Assembly (NCBI GenBank): GCA_029194675.1
Contig: JARFXP010000005.1
Coordinates: 162,080 to 226,079, forward strand
Length of the DNA: 64,000 nucleotides
Source of the DNA: Nitrospira sp.
Lineage (GTDB): Bacteria > Nitrospirota > Nitrospiria > Nitrospirales > Nitrospiraceae
Reading direction: 5' to 3'
This document shows positions 44,697 through 55,089 of the stretch, one piece after another (position 1 is the first letter of the stretch; each line of letters begins with the position of its first letter). A program made the translations under genes and the position numbers. Under the pieces are notes generated by a model. It saw only the letters and a list, made by a program, of their open reading frames with translations, searched no databases and was not told the origin of the DNA.

Positions 44697-45023
44697 TCAG
44701 GTGTAGGGGGAGACTCTATCCATCGGTTGAGGAATAGATTCAGAGGGGTAAACCTTCAAGTTGCTAAACCTCTTACTATGAAGAGCTCTCTTATCCAGAG
44801 CTTCAATGGACTTTTGAGAGTTCAAATAGTTCATGCGGCAATAGCATGCATAGGTGACGTAGACATCTTGTAAGTAGTATTCAGCGATTTCTTTCCATCT
44901 ACCGCTTGCCCACATTTCTCTCACGTGTTCACCAGAGCCAGATTTTGTTTCCACCTGCAATACCCTGGCAAGCACATCCAACTTCACAGCTCCCTGGAAA
45001 TCCCAGTTAGTCCATCCTGCCAT
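44697..45023 (-). pseudogene. 3'-5' exonuclease (DNA polB-like exo) C-terminal fragment
   Basis: 108 codons. KLDVLARVLQVETKSGSG, MWASGRWKEIAEYYLQDVYV and TYACYCRMNYL resemble the C-terminal part of predicted PolB-like 3'-5' exonucleases, including the last catalytic Asp in LQDV. The N-terminal DxE and second Asp motifs are missing, and a TAA lies just upstream of the ATG. It is a remnant beside the giant genes, transcribed in the same direction, not clearly part of their operon. Confidence 0.55.
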
Positions 45024-45121
45024 TATGTCAAAAACTGATCACGTCTGGAATTTGGCAAGATTGATTTCTACGGTTGGTTTCACTTGATGAATAATCGATC
45101 GCTTCTTGATGTCTGGCTTCT

Positions 45122-48100
45122 TTAGAAAATCGCCTCTAGCGAAGACAGATCCGCACTGAATTCGAACGTGCCACCACCGGGCATAGGGATATTGGCGCTC
45201 ACCTCACAGGAAAATGACGGCTGCGGGCCGGATCGCAGGTTGAGGAAAATGTTCCCGCTGACGGTTTTCCACTCTCCCCATTCCGGGGGATGGCCGAGAT
45301 CTGGGACTTCGACAGTGCCCTCGACGAAGGTGACACAGCCACCTAGGAGGCACAGTGTGACCTCGACATCGACTTCCTTAGTGCGAACCGTGCCGAAAGC
45401 GTAGGACACGGTCACCTTCTGGTCGAGCAACGCGTTAAGGAAGCGCCCCAATGTGACATCCACAGTGAGGTCCGATTGCACAGAGACCTTGAGCATCTTG
45501 ACCTCGCCGACCTCCAGCTCGTGGGACCAGTCGATCGAGGTTGCCACTTTCAGCCGCAGTTCCGAACGGCTGTCGGCGGCCACCAGCGATCCGGCCGCGT
45601 TGCCACGGAACATGGTCTGGCTTCCATGGCGAAGCTCGGCCACGCCGTGAAACCCGACACTATTAGGCTCTACGGACGGTCCCCCGGGAATCGTGACCGG
45701 CCCCACATCGCCCACCGCCAAGTGAAACTCGCCCTGGATTTTGGCGGAGAATTCCTCAAAGCCGACGGTGGTGTTGGCGGCGCCAAACGCAAGAAGCTGT
45801 CCGCCCGGCGAGGCGAATCCGGCGAAGCGAACTGACAGGCCGCCCTGCAACCCCCCCTTGTCCGAATGCGGTTTCAGCAGCGAGAGCTGGAAGCCCAACA
45901 TCGCCATCGGCTGCGACAGGGTCACGTAATCGCCGTTGGTTTTCCGCAACAGATCGGCGAGATAGAACGCGCCCCGCCGTCCCCCGTCTGGGCGAATCTG
46001 ATACTCCGGTGAATAGAAGATCGAACGCTTGTGCAGGCCCTTGATTGTCTCGTACGGGTCCTTCCGCTGCCAGGAGCGCTCCTCGCTCGTCAGCGACCGC
46101 TTCACCCGTTTCACCGCGACATGGAAGCGGGCCTGCAACTGGCGAGCGCGTCGCGGTCCGAACGGCACGGACGCGACCACGGCGGCAGGGAGGTCCGTGC
46201 GTAAGGCGCCCGCGCCCGTTCCGAGGACGATGTGCCAGGCGCCGCCTTCCAGTTTCACGGTGAAAGAGGCTGCCTGGTTGGGAACCGTGATCGCGAAGCC
46301 GGGTGCTAATTGCTCGTATTCTTTACGTAGGCGGATTTCGAAGCCCTTGGATTCCTCTAGCTCGTTCGGGAACTGGGGCTGCCCTAGACTGGGAAGTTTG
46401 CCTCCCCAGCGACTATTGAACCACTGCCGTAGCTTGTTGCCGTCGAACCACACCGAGGAGCGGGAAACAGAATGAATATCGGGGATCGTATTGATCCCGA
46501 CGCGGGTCAGGCTGGCAAGCATACTTCCGGCAATGCTGGATAGATCGCGAGGCGCGAACTCGCGCTTGGGCAGGATCTCAAGGAATCCTTCGATGGCGGG
46601 CGCCAGCTTGCGGGCGATCTCTTTCTGTAGCGCCGAGAATTGCCCTGGGGTGAGTGGTCCGGAGGGCAGCAGGGGAGCCATCATGGCGTCCAACTGGCTG
46701 TCCAGGTCATCCTTAACCTTTCCGATGCCGCCGAGCATGTTTCGATAGAGGTCCTTGCGGGTCGTGCTCAGCTCCACCCGGCCGCCGCGGCTGAGTTGCA
46801 CAGCACCCGAGGCAAGGGCCTCCGCCAGCCTCGCCACGTTATCTCCCAGCCGGTGCCGGAACTCGACCGAGATTTTTTGGGACTCGATCGCCGGCCTGAC
46901 CACGCGGTAGATCGCGGTTGCGCGCTGCGAGAGACCGAGTGTGGGAGGGGGCAGGTGTGGGCTTCGCAGGACACGCTCGACCGCCGGCACGGTATCGGCG
47001 AGGTTATGCTTCGTCAGAGCCGCATGGCGGGCGTCGGGATCTGCATTGTCCGCGGCGCGCGCCGCCGCCATAGCCTTGTTCTCAATCAGGGTCTGTCGGC
47101 GGGCCTCCATCGCCGGGCCAAGCCGGCGCCATAACTTCGCTTCCCCGTTGCGCTGCATACGCGCTACCAGACCTTGGGAAACGAAGGTTCGCGGATCGAA
47201 GATTCCCTCACGCATGATGTTCAGAGTGGAGTGCAGTTCTGGCGGAAGGTCGATGAGGGGACCGGCGGGCTCCGGATCGCGCAGGGAGGCAAGGCCCTTG
47301 CCCTTCTTGCGCTGGTCCTGGTGGAACATGCGGAGTTCGGCCTCCACTTCCTCTGGCAGCAGCAGGTAGGCCGAGAGATTGCAATCGAGCGAGAGGCCCA
47401 GCGCCTGGAAGTGCGACTGGAATTTCACAGCCCGCTGATTGCGTGGGATCATGCGAACAATCAGCGACGGGTCCTCGAGCATGTCCGCCACCATCTGCTC
47501 AGCGCGCGAAGCAGCCTGGCCTGCGTCTTCGAGCACTTTTCGGACGTCCCTGGCCAGCTGCAGAGCCCCGTTGACCACGTCCACCATGTTGAATTCGATG
47601 TGTGCGGCAAGATTCGCGTTGTCGGCCCCGAAGATGGCGGCCAAAGCGGGAATCTTGAGGCTGCCGCTGAGACCGGCATAGAACAGGTTTCGCAGGGAAG
47701 AGTTGGCCGGCAGCTCGACGGCGAATTCCTGAATGACGAGCAAGGCGATCTCCAGAAACATCTGGAGATTCAGGCTGGGCAGAGGCCGCTTCAACACGAT
47801 CTCGAACTGGCACAGGGCCGGTATGTTGGCTCGCAGCTCGAGACCGGTCTGACCTGTTTCATCGGTGAACCAGTCGCCCATCATGATCGGGGGAATCACC
47901 CAGAATGGGGGCGTCGCCGATAGAAACGGAGGGATTGCGGCGAAGGGGTTCATCATCAGGCCGATCACCGGATTGATGGTGATCATGGTGGCACGGCCCA
48001 TGCGGAACTCGAAGTAGAAGTCTTTCTGTGTGCGGGATTCTGGCGGCGGGCCAAAGAACATGCCCCAATCGAGGACGCCGCCGGGCATGAGCAGAAATAG

Positions 48101-51016
48101 GGTCGGGCTGAACGAGGTCTGGCGAAGATGCAGGGTCAGAAACCGGTTGCGGTTATCTCGGCCGATGATGAATTCGAGTCCGCGTCGGTCCGGAGCCGGA
48201 TTCGAGCCGCGAAAATCGAAATCCCACTGAGCGATTGGAACAGCGCCAGCCGCAGGAACCTGGAGTTCGAGGTCCATCGATGCTGCTGCGTTGGGTGAGG
48301 TCCCTTGGGCTAGGCGGAATCCGACACCTCCGGCGAATGGGCGGTTGGGAGTGACGACGTCGCTGCGCAGTGTCAGCTCGAAGGCCGGCGGGTCCCAGCC
48401 GTAGCCAATGCGGAGGGCGTGGAGCCGGATGTCAATGTAGTCGACGTCGGTGATCGGGAAGTGAATCAGGGGAGCGGGCGGCGTGCCGGCGCTGCCGACA
48501 GGGACGGGCCGCAGCTCAATGAAAACGCTGGTGCCCGAGCTGCCCACAATCAGCTCTGGCGGAGGTCCAGTGAAGATCGCGTCGAGCAGGGATGGGTACT
48601 GCACCAAGCGCAGGCCGCCCGCGATGGTAAGCGGGTTTGCTCTCCCAGAAAGGCGCAACGTGATGCCCATGTTCGTGAACTCGAAGGCGAATAGAACGTC
48701 GCTTTCCTGCGAACTGAGGACGGCTTTGATCTGCGCCGCTGTACTGCGGAGTTGTTGTGCGGCGGGTGAGTTCGTGCGGAGCTGGTAAAGATCGAGGACG
48801 TTGTTGACCGACTGGTCGATCCCCGCGGCGAGCAGCGTAGTTCCCGAAGAGGGGATGCGGATCACAATCGGATCTGCGACACCGACCAGCAGCGAGATCT
48901 CCACATCCGAGCCGCTAACCGTAATCGTGAGGACGGCATCGAAGGTTTCCCCGTATACATTGCACAGAATCGACGCCAAGAAGCGCGTGTTGGGCTCGCC
49001 GCCGGGAGGGACATCAACGACGAAGCGTACTTGACTCGGTGTGATCAGTAGCAGCGGGTTCACCGCAACGGACGCCGAGGGATCTGCCGCGGCCGCGTGG
49101 GGCGTTCCCGGTACCATGCCGGCGAAGATGCGGAACAGGTCCAGAGGCTGCACGTCAGGGCCGGGCGTCAGCAAGAGATCGCCGTGTAGGGCGTCACCGG
49201 CCGCCAGTGGGAGGTTCAGCATGAGCTTGCCCACGGTGCCCTGCACCGTACCGATCAACGGATCAAGCAGACTGCGCAGCGGGTCCGGCAGGCCGACGCG
49301 ACGCGCCACGTTGCTGAGATTCGGCAGCAGCGACACGTCGGATTCAAAGCGGAAGCCAGTTCCCAGCGCAAGAGTCAGGCGGTCCAGACGAAAGAGATCG
49401 AGCCGGGGACCGACGCGGTGCAGGGGCGGCAGTTTCAGGGGCGGTAGGCCTGCTGCGGCGGTGAACTCGAGTTCGGGAATCTGCGACGCATCGGAGGGCG
49501 TCGACAGCCGGACAGATACCGGCAAGTTCTGCACCGGCGCGAGCTGCTGGAGTTCGCCGCGGGTGGTGATCTTCGCGGTGCCCTGCGCGGTCCACTGCCA
49601 CTGGGATCCATTCTGCGCGCCCGTCAGTTCGATGGATACGCTTCCGGCCTGCAGGGGAAGCGGCCCCAGCGGTCCGTTGTATGGCGCGGTGCTTCCGGGC
49701 TCGGCCAGGAGCAGGGCCAGGCGGATACTCCAGCTGTTTCCGGCGAGCCTGAGCGCGAAGCTCGATTCGAAGTCGGGGAACCCGGCGTCGGGCGGCAGCG
49801 AGACAATGCGGCGCTCGCGCAGGGTCTGCGCCAAACGCGTCCAGGATTGGCGCAGGTCGGCCGAGAAAGCGATGGTCCACGGCCCGCTCCCCGTATGGGA
49901 CAGGGTGAGCTTAAGATCCGCGCTGCCGAGCGCCAGAGGATTCGCTTCGGGCTTCAGTTCTAATTGGTCGAGCGCGATGCCGAAATGAAAAGCCTCGGCT
50001 AAACCAGCGCCTTCGTGGTGCAACTGGATGAGCGCGTGCCCGCTGCCGGAACCAGCCATCATGTTCTGCACGGCGGGGGGTAGTGCGACGTCCGCTTCGC
50101 CGCTGAAGTCGATGGCCGACGCCACACCCTTCGACCAGTGCATGACTTCCGCTCGCAGCCGCAGGGCGTCGAAACGGACCGCGGCCGCGCCTCCGACGGT
50201 CACAGACCCACTGGAGGCGTGGGTGTAGGTGACCTGGTCGAGCGAGAGCGCGCGCGAACGGCTGGGCGAAGTGACCTGAATGCGGAATTCGATATGGTGG
50301 GTGCCAGTGAGGTTTGCGCCGGCAAAGGGGATGGGGCGGTTAGTCTCATACTTGAGGCTGAGCTCGCCCCGGAACGATTGGTCGAGAATGGCAGACGGAT
50401 TGCGGAGCACGACGCCGAGGTCGGCTGGCAGTGCACCGGCTATGCCGAGCTTGAATCCTGCCGTCAGCGGATGATTGGGGTCGGTCAGCCGAAAGGGACC
50501 GAAATCGGCGCGCAGCGTGGCCTCCCCTTCGATGGAAATTTCACATCGTTCCACGGCCGCGCCAGCTGCCCGGAGCCGCACGCGAAGCAGGAGATTCGAG
50601 AACTCGAGTAGCCCCCCGGTATCGAGCGCCGGCTCGCCCTGGGCAGGCGGCGGGATAGGGTGGGCGCCCAGTAGATCAAGCCCCTGGCTGGTGATCACGG
50701 CGAGCCAAACGGGGCGGTCTGGAACACCATCGTTGAGCGCGGCGTCAATGCCGAATCCCAGCCACAATCCTTTCGCCTCCGAGAGGCCCTGGACCAATCC
50801 CGGTGATCCATCGGTCTGTGTGGCACCGAGCACCTGATCGGCATTGGGCGCGTTACCGATTCCGAGACGGAGATCGGCAAGTCCAGATGGGTTTCCCGCG
50901 AAATCAAAGAGTCCGGCAGTGGCCTCGAACGCCCAGCGCGCCTGAGGGTGCACGGCGTCGGGCGGGATTTGGGTGAGCCCTATCCGCTTGAGCTGTGCGA
51001 GCAGCGCGTCGCTCAT
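45122..51016 (-). CDS. Giant beta-rich protein of unknown function (1964 aa)
   Basis: One uninterrupted frame of 1964 codons, GC-rich with a strong third-position bias, so it is clearly coding. No signal peptide. The bulk is alternating short beta-strand-like segments with Gly, Pro and Leu (for example SADLKLTLSHTGSGPWTIAF near 366 and LHALRIGYGWDPPAFELTLR near 866). A more hydrophobic patch lies at about 965-1045 (SPTLFLLMPGGVLDWGMFFG, MITINPVIGL). A helical, charged region follows at about 1150-1560. The C-terminus returns to beta (SCEVSANIPMPGGGTFEFSA). The ATG overlaps the stop of the phosphoesterase giant by 4 bp, so the two are translationally coupled. I do not recognise a family; a large scaffold or surface-associated assembly is only a guess. 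Confidence 0.85.
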   Translation of the reverse strand: MSDALLAQLKRIGLTQIPPDAVHPQARWAFEATAGLFDFAGNPSGLADLRLGIGNAPNADQVLGATQTDGSPGLVQGLSEAKGLWLGFGIDAALNDGVPDRPVWLAVITSQGLDLLGAHPIPPPAQGEPALDTGGLLEFSNLLLRVRLRAAGAAVERCEISIEGEATLRADFGPFRLTDPNHPLTAGFKLGIAGALPADLGVVLRNPSAILDQSFRGELSLKYETNRPIPFAGANLTGTHHIEFRIQVTSPSRSRALSLDQVTYTHASSGSVTVGGAAAVRFDALRLRAEVMHWSKGVASAIDFSGEADVALPPAVQNMMAGSGSGHALIQLHHEGAGLAEAFHFGIALDQLELKPEANPLALGSADLKLTLSHTGSGPWTIAFSADLRQSWTRLAQTLRERRIVSLPPDAGFPDFESSFALRLAGNSWSIRLALLLAEPGSTAPYNGPLGPLPLQAGSVSIELTGAQNGSQWQWTAQGTAKITTRGELQQLAPVQNLPVSVRLSTPSDASQIPELEFTAAAGLPPLKLPPLHRVGPRLDLFRLDRLTLALGTGFRFESDVSLLPNLSNVARRVGLPDPLRSLLDPLIGTVQGTVGKLMLNLPLAAGDALHGDLLLTPGPDVQPLDLFRIFAGMVPGTPHAAAADPSASVAVNPLLLITPSQVRFVVDVPPGGEPNTRFLASILCNVYGETFDAVLTITVSGSDVEISLLVGVADPIVIRIPSSGTTLLAAGIDQSVNNVLDLYQLRTNSPAAQQLRSTAAQIKAVLSSQESDVLFAFEFTNMGITLRLSGRANPLTIAGGLRLVQYPSLLDAIFTGPPPELIVGSSGTSVFIELRPVPVGSAGTPPAPLIHFPITDVDYIDIRLHALRIGYGWDPPAFELTLRSDVVTPNRPFAGGVGFRLAQGTSPNAAASMDLELQVPAAGAVPIAQWDFDFRGSNPAPDRRGLEFIIGRDNRNRFLTLHLRQTSFSPTLFLLMPGGVLDWGMFFGPPPESRTQKDFYFEFRMGRATMITINPVIGLMMNPFAAIPPFLSATPPFWVIPPIMMGDWFTDETGQTGLELRANIPALCQFEIVLKRPLPSLNLQMFLEIALLVIQEFAVELPANSSLRNLFYAGLSGSLKIPALAAIFGADNANLAAHIEFNMVDVVNGALQLARDVRKVLEDAGQAASRAEQMVADMLEDPSLIVRMIPRNQRAVKFQSHFQALGLSLDCNLSAYLLLPEEVEAELRMFHQDQRKKGKGLASLRDPEPAGPLIDLPPELHSTLNIMREGIFDPRTFVSQGLVARMQRNGEAKLWRRLGPAMEARRQTLIENKAMAAARAADNADPDARHAALTKHNLADTVPAVERVLRSPHLPPPTLGLSQRATAIYRVVRPAIESQKISVEFRHRLGDNVARLAEALASGAVQLSRGGRVELSTTRKDLYRNMLGGIGKVKDDLDSQLDAMMAPLLPSGPLTPGQFSALQKEIARKLAPAIEGFLEILPKREFAPRDLSSIAGSMLASLTRVGINTIPDIHSVSRSSVWFDGNKLRQWFNSRWGGKLPSLGQPQFPNELEESKGFEIRLRKEYEQLAPGFAITVPNQAASFTVKLEGGAWHIVLGTGAGALRTDLPAAVVASVPFGPRRARQLQARFHVAVKRVKRSLTSEERSWQRKDPYETIKGLHKRSIFYSPEYQIRPDGGRRGAFYLADLLRKTNGDYVTLSQPMAMLGFQLSLLKPHSDKGGLQGGLSVRFAGFASPGGQLLAFGAANTTVGFEEFSAKIQGEFHLAVGDVGPVTIPGGPSVEPNSVGFHGVAELRHGSQTMFRGNAAGSLVAADSRSELRLKVATSIDWSHELEVGEVKMLKVSVQSDLTVDVTLGRFLNALLDQKVTVSYAFGTVRTKEVDVEVTLCLLGGCVTFVEGTVEVPDLGHPPEWGEWKTVSGNIFLNLRSGPQPSFSCEVSANIPMPGGGTFEFSADLSSLEAIF

Positions 51017-54000
51017 ACGATTGGCTCGGGATTGGGAATCGCCGCCGGGTTCGTTTCCACAGTGACAGTGAGCTTCAGCGTTTTGTCGTTCAGCGACAGA
51101 TGGGTTGTGATTGCCTGGTCACCAACCTTGGCGAGTTTGCCCTGGGGTGGGAACATCGCCAAAAAAGTTGAGAAGGCCGCCAGCATGGGCGAGCTGATGT
51201 CGGCAAGGGCACGTTCCGGAAACAGGGCGTAGTTGTTGTTGGAGCCAGGAATAAGGCCTCGTGGGAACTTGTCGGCGATCGGGTAGGCGATGACGGCGGC
51301 GTGAAGCGCCAGGGCCGCCTGGTCTGCGCTGTCGCCCGGCTTCGATAGCAGGTCACGGTACTGGCGGATCTTGTCCGCCGCAGCGCTGCTCAGCGACATT
51401 TCAAAGGAGAGCGTGTCTTTGAGTTCTGTACGGAACCCGAGGGCGCGCGATTGCAGCCTGAGCAAGAAAGCGGTGAAGTCAGCGCGCAAGGCTCCGATGC
51501 GCTCGGCAACGGTTTCAACAACCTGCTTCGCGCCGCCAGCCAGCTCTTCGAAACTGCTGGACACGGACTTCGCCAGGTCTTCGCCCAGTGCCACGGCGAT
51601 ATGCAGTATCTCGGCCGGGTAACCGGTGAGCTGTTTCAGGACGCGCTCGGCTTCGTCAGCCATGCCAACCGCCCCATCGCGAAGGAAGTTGCGCAGGTCC
51701 TCGATTGCCTGATCGACAGACCTGGCCAGCGATGGATTCCAAGCGGTGAGTTCCCAGTCCATCACCTCAGGCTTGTTGATCTGGTTGTTCCTGGTCCAGA
51801 AAACCAGCCGTGCCTGGCCGTCCTCGTCGATTTCGATGGCCCACAGTACGCCATCCCACCAGCCGCACGTTCCACTGTTAAAATATTTGCTCTTGAACAG
51901 ATTGGGTTTGAATGGGAGTAAGCTCGTCAGGGCGCTAAACAGATTGCCCAGCATCGGTAGCCCAGACATTGCGTTGTGCAGTGCAAAAAACGGCTGACTG
52001 TGGGGGTTGTGTGTGTGCCCGATGGCTAAGTGATGGTTGTGGTGCTTCAGCAGATAGTCGACCCTGTCCTTGATCCCGCTGATGTTGCGGCGCGTGGTTT
52101 CCGGCGTCGTGCCGTCTTCGGCGTTCAAGGAGATACCAAAGCTTCCGGTGATCGCCGCGAAACTCTCTTTGTACAGCAGGCTGTCGAGCAATTGGCGGTC
52201 GGAGTTGTTCATGTGTTGGGTCTGGTGGGCCATGCGGACGGCGTCCTGCTCTGTGGGCCAGGAGCTAGTAACGATCAACTTGGAGAGAATCTCGCCGAAG
52301 TCAACGCGCGGGTTGCCTCCGTAGGCCAGTCCGCGATAGGCCAGCACCTTGTCCATGAGCATATCCGCGGGAACCGCCACGCGGCCGGCGATCCACTGTC
52401 CGATCGAGTTGTTTTCGTCGCAGTTGTAGAAGTCCCACTGGTGCCCGTGCGCGATCAGCATGCGGCACCGGTCGGTGTAGTCGGCTGAGTCCATGCCGAC
52501 AATGCCTTTGGGTAGATCCCGGACGATGCTGTCGATCGGCTGACCGTCATGGATCACCTTGGCGATGTCACCAGCCTTGCTCAGCCAAGTGTGTTCTGTC
52601 ATGGCCTTGACGCCGTCGATGATCAGGAAGTCATAGATCGGAAAGGCCGTGTTTGCACTACCCGTCATCACCTCGTTCATGAGGCTGACGCACTCCGGGT
52701 CTCGCAGAAAATGATCGTGATTGCCGTAGGTCCGGAAATAGCGTCCGGACTGGTGCAATTTGCGCAGCTCCGTGTAGATACTCGGATGCGTCTTGAGGAT
52801 CTGCTTGAGGAGCTTCGGGCGTCCTTTGTAACGCTGGCCGTCGATGACCTCTTCGCGGTTCAGTTCCTCAATGTCGGTGTAGAACCAAAGCTCCTCGCAA
52901 TCGCCGTTTTCGATCACCGTGTACTTCCGGCTGTTGGCGTATTGGAGCGCCGCAAGGTACAGATCCTTGTTCTTGGTAAAATGCGCGATGGATTGAAACA
53001 ATCGGAGATTGTCGGGGTCGACCGGATGCGCATCTTGCTCGCGGTCGCGATGCACGTCGGAAAATATTAGGTACTTTCTCTTGGCGCTGGGTGGACCGGA
53101 TCCCGGCGCAGAAAGCTTGCGCCAGGTGTGGGGATCTCGCGCCTCGGGCGGGTTAGCGATCAGTTGCCACCAGGGGAAGGCATTCTTGCGGAGAATGGCC
53201 ACGACCAGGTGGAGGAATTGAATGAGCGATAGCTCTGGCGCATCTTTACCGGCGGCATCGATCGCGTTCTGATATGCCTCCCGAGCCCGCTGCGCCTCGT
53301 CGCGATCAGAGCGCTTGGTGGCGCCGAAGATCTCGGTGAGCCAATCGCTGAACCGCGAAGAGCCGCCTTGTGCTGCGGTTCGGATCATTTGCCCGAAGGT
53401 AGCCGTCAGCAGGCCTTCGCCGGTGGCCATGCGCGGTAGCGTCATGCCGGGGAGCGGTGGAAAGTTGCGCGAGGGGCTCAACTCCGGCAACCGGACAATG
53501 GCGTTCATCCATCCGCCGGCCAGAGAGCCGATCTGCGCCGGAGACAAGTTCGCGAGGATGCGTTCCCAAGTGGAGAGGAAATCCAGGAAGCGCAGGTCGG
53601 AAGAGGCGGCAAAGCTTTTCACATACTCTCGGCCGAAATCGGGCAAGGAAAAGTTGCGGCTGAAAAGAGCCTGCATGGCATCGTTCCAGGCCGCTCCGCC
53701 CAGGCTTTGCAGGGAAAGCAGAAGGCCGGGCAATTTCGCCACGGGATCGGCCGGCCCGATGTCTGCGGTGAACCAGTTGTGCCAGCCAGCCTGGAAGGCG
53801 GCGGGTCCGCCGGTTTCGAGCCCGCGAAAGGCGGTTAGAAACACGCGCTCGATTTCCAGCCCAGCGTTCTGCAAGGCACTCTGGATAGCCGCGCCCAACT
53901 GTTGCGCCAGGGCGGCGACATCGATGCCCGCGCTGGGGATTGGATCAGGCATTAGGTTGCGGAACAGGTCCTGCCATTCGAATTCGCCGACGGACTGGCT

Positions 54001-55053
54001 GGCCTCGGAGGGCACGCGGTCGAGTGGAGTGCGGGTGCCGTTCCATCCCAGGCGGTCCAGCAAGAAGCGCAGCGGATCGGACAGCGAGAACTCGCCGGAT
54101 TGGGCCGGCTGAAATGACAACTGGTTGACCGGGCCGCTCTCCAGGTGCAAGATGCCAGAAAGGCTGAACGGTGTCAGCGACGGAATATCGGGGAAGCGGA
54201 TTCCGGTGTTGGGAAAGTGCAGGCTCCATCCACCGCCGCCGAGGGGGAGGCTGAAGCGCGGAAAACCTAGATCGATGCGGAGCGGTTGAGGCGCGTTGGT
54301 GAGCGCGGGCGCGGGCCCGGCTCCGAAGTTGCAGTCGATGGTGAACAGGGGCGGGCCGAAAGAGGACGGCGAGGAGGGAATGGCTCCGTTTACCAGGCCG
54401 AATTTCTGGCGGACCTCGAAACCCAAGGGCTGGACAGCGGGCTGGCCAGGGAACACGCGCGCCAACAGTTGATTCACTTGGCCCATGCCGCCCTGGGTGA
54501 AGCGTGCCTGGCCGCGCGCGAAGACGGCGAAGGCGGCCTCGCCAGCCAGAACCTCAACGCCGATTTCGCCCTGCAAAATTTCCGCGAAGCCGCCCGGCAT
54601 CGCCACGGGTGTGTTCGCCAGCGCCAGGACGAATCCGCCGGGACCGTCCCGGCGGAAAACATAGCGGATGGTGAGATCCACTCCGCCTTGAATGCCGAGA
54701 GCGGAAGCGCCGGTCCACCGCGCACTTCCCTGTGCGGTGACGGGGGCGGCGGTGGTATCCAGCACCAGGGTGCCGGTACTATCGGCGACGAACAGGAGGG
54801 TGAGTGTGAGGCTGGTGAGCGAGATTTGGCCGCCGATCAAGTTCGGGGCCGATTGAAGAACTGCGATCAGCGTGAGCAGGTGTTTGTTATTAGTATCCTT
54901 CTGATGCGAGGCCTGGACATCGACTTTCTGGGAGCCGGGCAGGAACAGTACGGTGTCGTTGAGTCCGATTTGCGCCGGAACTCCAGACGCATTTTCGGTG
55001 ATCGTGATCTGCCCGAGAAGTCCGGGGACTGCATTCAATGAGAATGTCGGCAT
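51013..55053 (-). CDS. Giant protein with an embedded metallophosphoesterase domain (1346 aa)
   Basis: Residues 1-330 are beta-rich and resemble in style the downstream giant protein; 360-640 are mainly helical. Residues 658-1090 are a calcineurin-like phosphoesterase with every metal motif: D666-x-H668 (FSDVHRD), GDCEE at 717-721, GNHD at 777-780, AHGH at 868-871 and GHTH at 1012-1015, then FNSGTCGWWDG. Residues 1110-1230 are helical. This enzyme family hydrolyses phosphate esters, nucleotides or lipid headgroups with two metals. No signal peptide. Only a weak ribosome site is seen. First gene of a two-gene operon; an IS5-type transposase fragment lies upstream. Confidence 0.85.
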   Translation of the reverse strand: MPTFSLNAVPGLLGQITITENASGVPAQIGLNDTVLFLPGSQKVDVQASHQKDTNNKHLLTLIAVLQSAPNLIGGQISLTSLTLTLLFVADSTGTLVLDTTAAPVTAQGSARWTGASALGIQGGVDLTIRYVFRRDGPGGFVLALANTPVAMPGGFAEILQGEIGVEVLAGEAAFAVFARGQARFTQGGMGQVNQLLARVFPGQPAVQPLGFEVRQKFGLVNGAIPSSPSSFGPPLFTIDCNFGAGPAPALTNAPQPLRIDLGFPRFSLPLGGGGWSLHFPNTGIRFPDIPSLTPFSLSGILHLESGPVNQLSFQPAQSGEFSLSDPLRFLLDRLGWNGTRTPLDRVPSEASQSVGEFEWQDLFRNLMPDPIPSAGIDVAALAQQLGAAIQSALQNAGLEIERVFLTAFRGLETGGPAAFQAGWHNWFTADIGPADPVAKLPGLLLSLQSLGGAAWNDAMQALFSRNFSLPDFGREYVKSFAASSDLRFLDFLSTWERILANLSPAQIGSLAGGWMNAIVRLPELSPSRNFPPLPGMTLPRMATGEGLLTATFGQMIRTAAQGGSSRFSDWLTEIFGATKRSDRDEAQRAREAYQNAIDAAGKDAPELSLIQFLHLVVAILRKNAFPWWQLIANPPEARDPHTWRKLSAPGSGPPSAKRKYLIFSDVHRDREQDAHPVDPDNLRLFQSIAHFTKNKDLYLAALQYANSRKYTVIENGDCEELWFYTDIEELNREEVIDGQRYKGRPKLLKQILKTHPSIYTELRKLHQSGRYFRTYGNHDHFLRDPECVSLMNEVMTGSANTAFPIYDFLIIDGVKAMTEHTWLSKAGDIAKVIHDGQPIDSIVRDLPKGIVGMDSADYTDRCRMLIAHGHQWDFYNCDENNSIGQWIAGRVAVPADMLMDKVLAYRGLAYGGNPRVDFGEILSKLIVTSSWPTEQDAVRMAHQTQHMNNSDRQLLDSLLYKESFAAITGSFGISLNAEDGTTPETTRRNISGIKDRVDYLLKHHNHHLAIGHTHNPHSQPFFALHNAMSGLPMLGNLFSALTSLLPFKPNLFKSKYFNSGTCGWWDGVLWAIEIDEDGQARLVFWTRNNQINKPEVMDWELTAWNPSLARSVDQAIEDLRNFLRDGAVGMADEAERVLKQLTGYPAEILHIAVALGEDLAKSVSSSFEELAGGAKQVVETVAERIGALRADFTAFLLRLQSRALGFRTELKDTLSFEMSLSSAAADKIRQYRDLLSKPGDSADQAALALHAAVIAYPIADKFPRGLIPGSNNNYALFPERALADISSPMLAAFSTFLAMFPPQGKLAKVGDQAITTHLSLNDKTLKLTVTVETNPAAIPNPEPIV

Positions 55054-55089
55054 ATGTATTATTACCGTTTTTAGAAAAAGGGGGTTTCC

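Noticed and set aside
44248..44706. 152-codon plus-strand frame after att site 6
   Set aside because: Pro/His-rich translation of a C-rich tract with no ribosome site or family match.
47174..47923. 249-codon frame antisense to the giant gene
   Set aside because: A shadow of high-GC coding sequence; the giant frame is continuous for 1964 codons.
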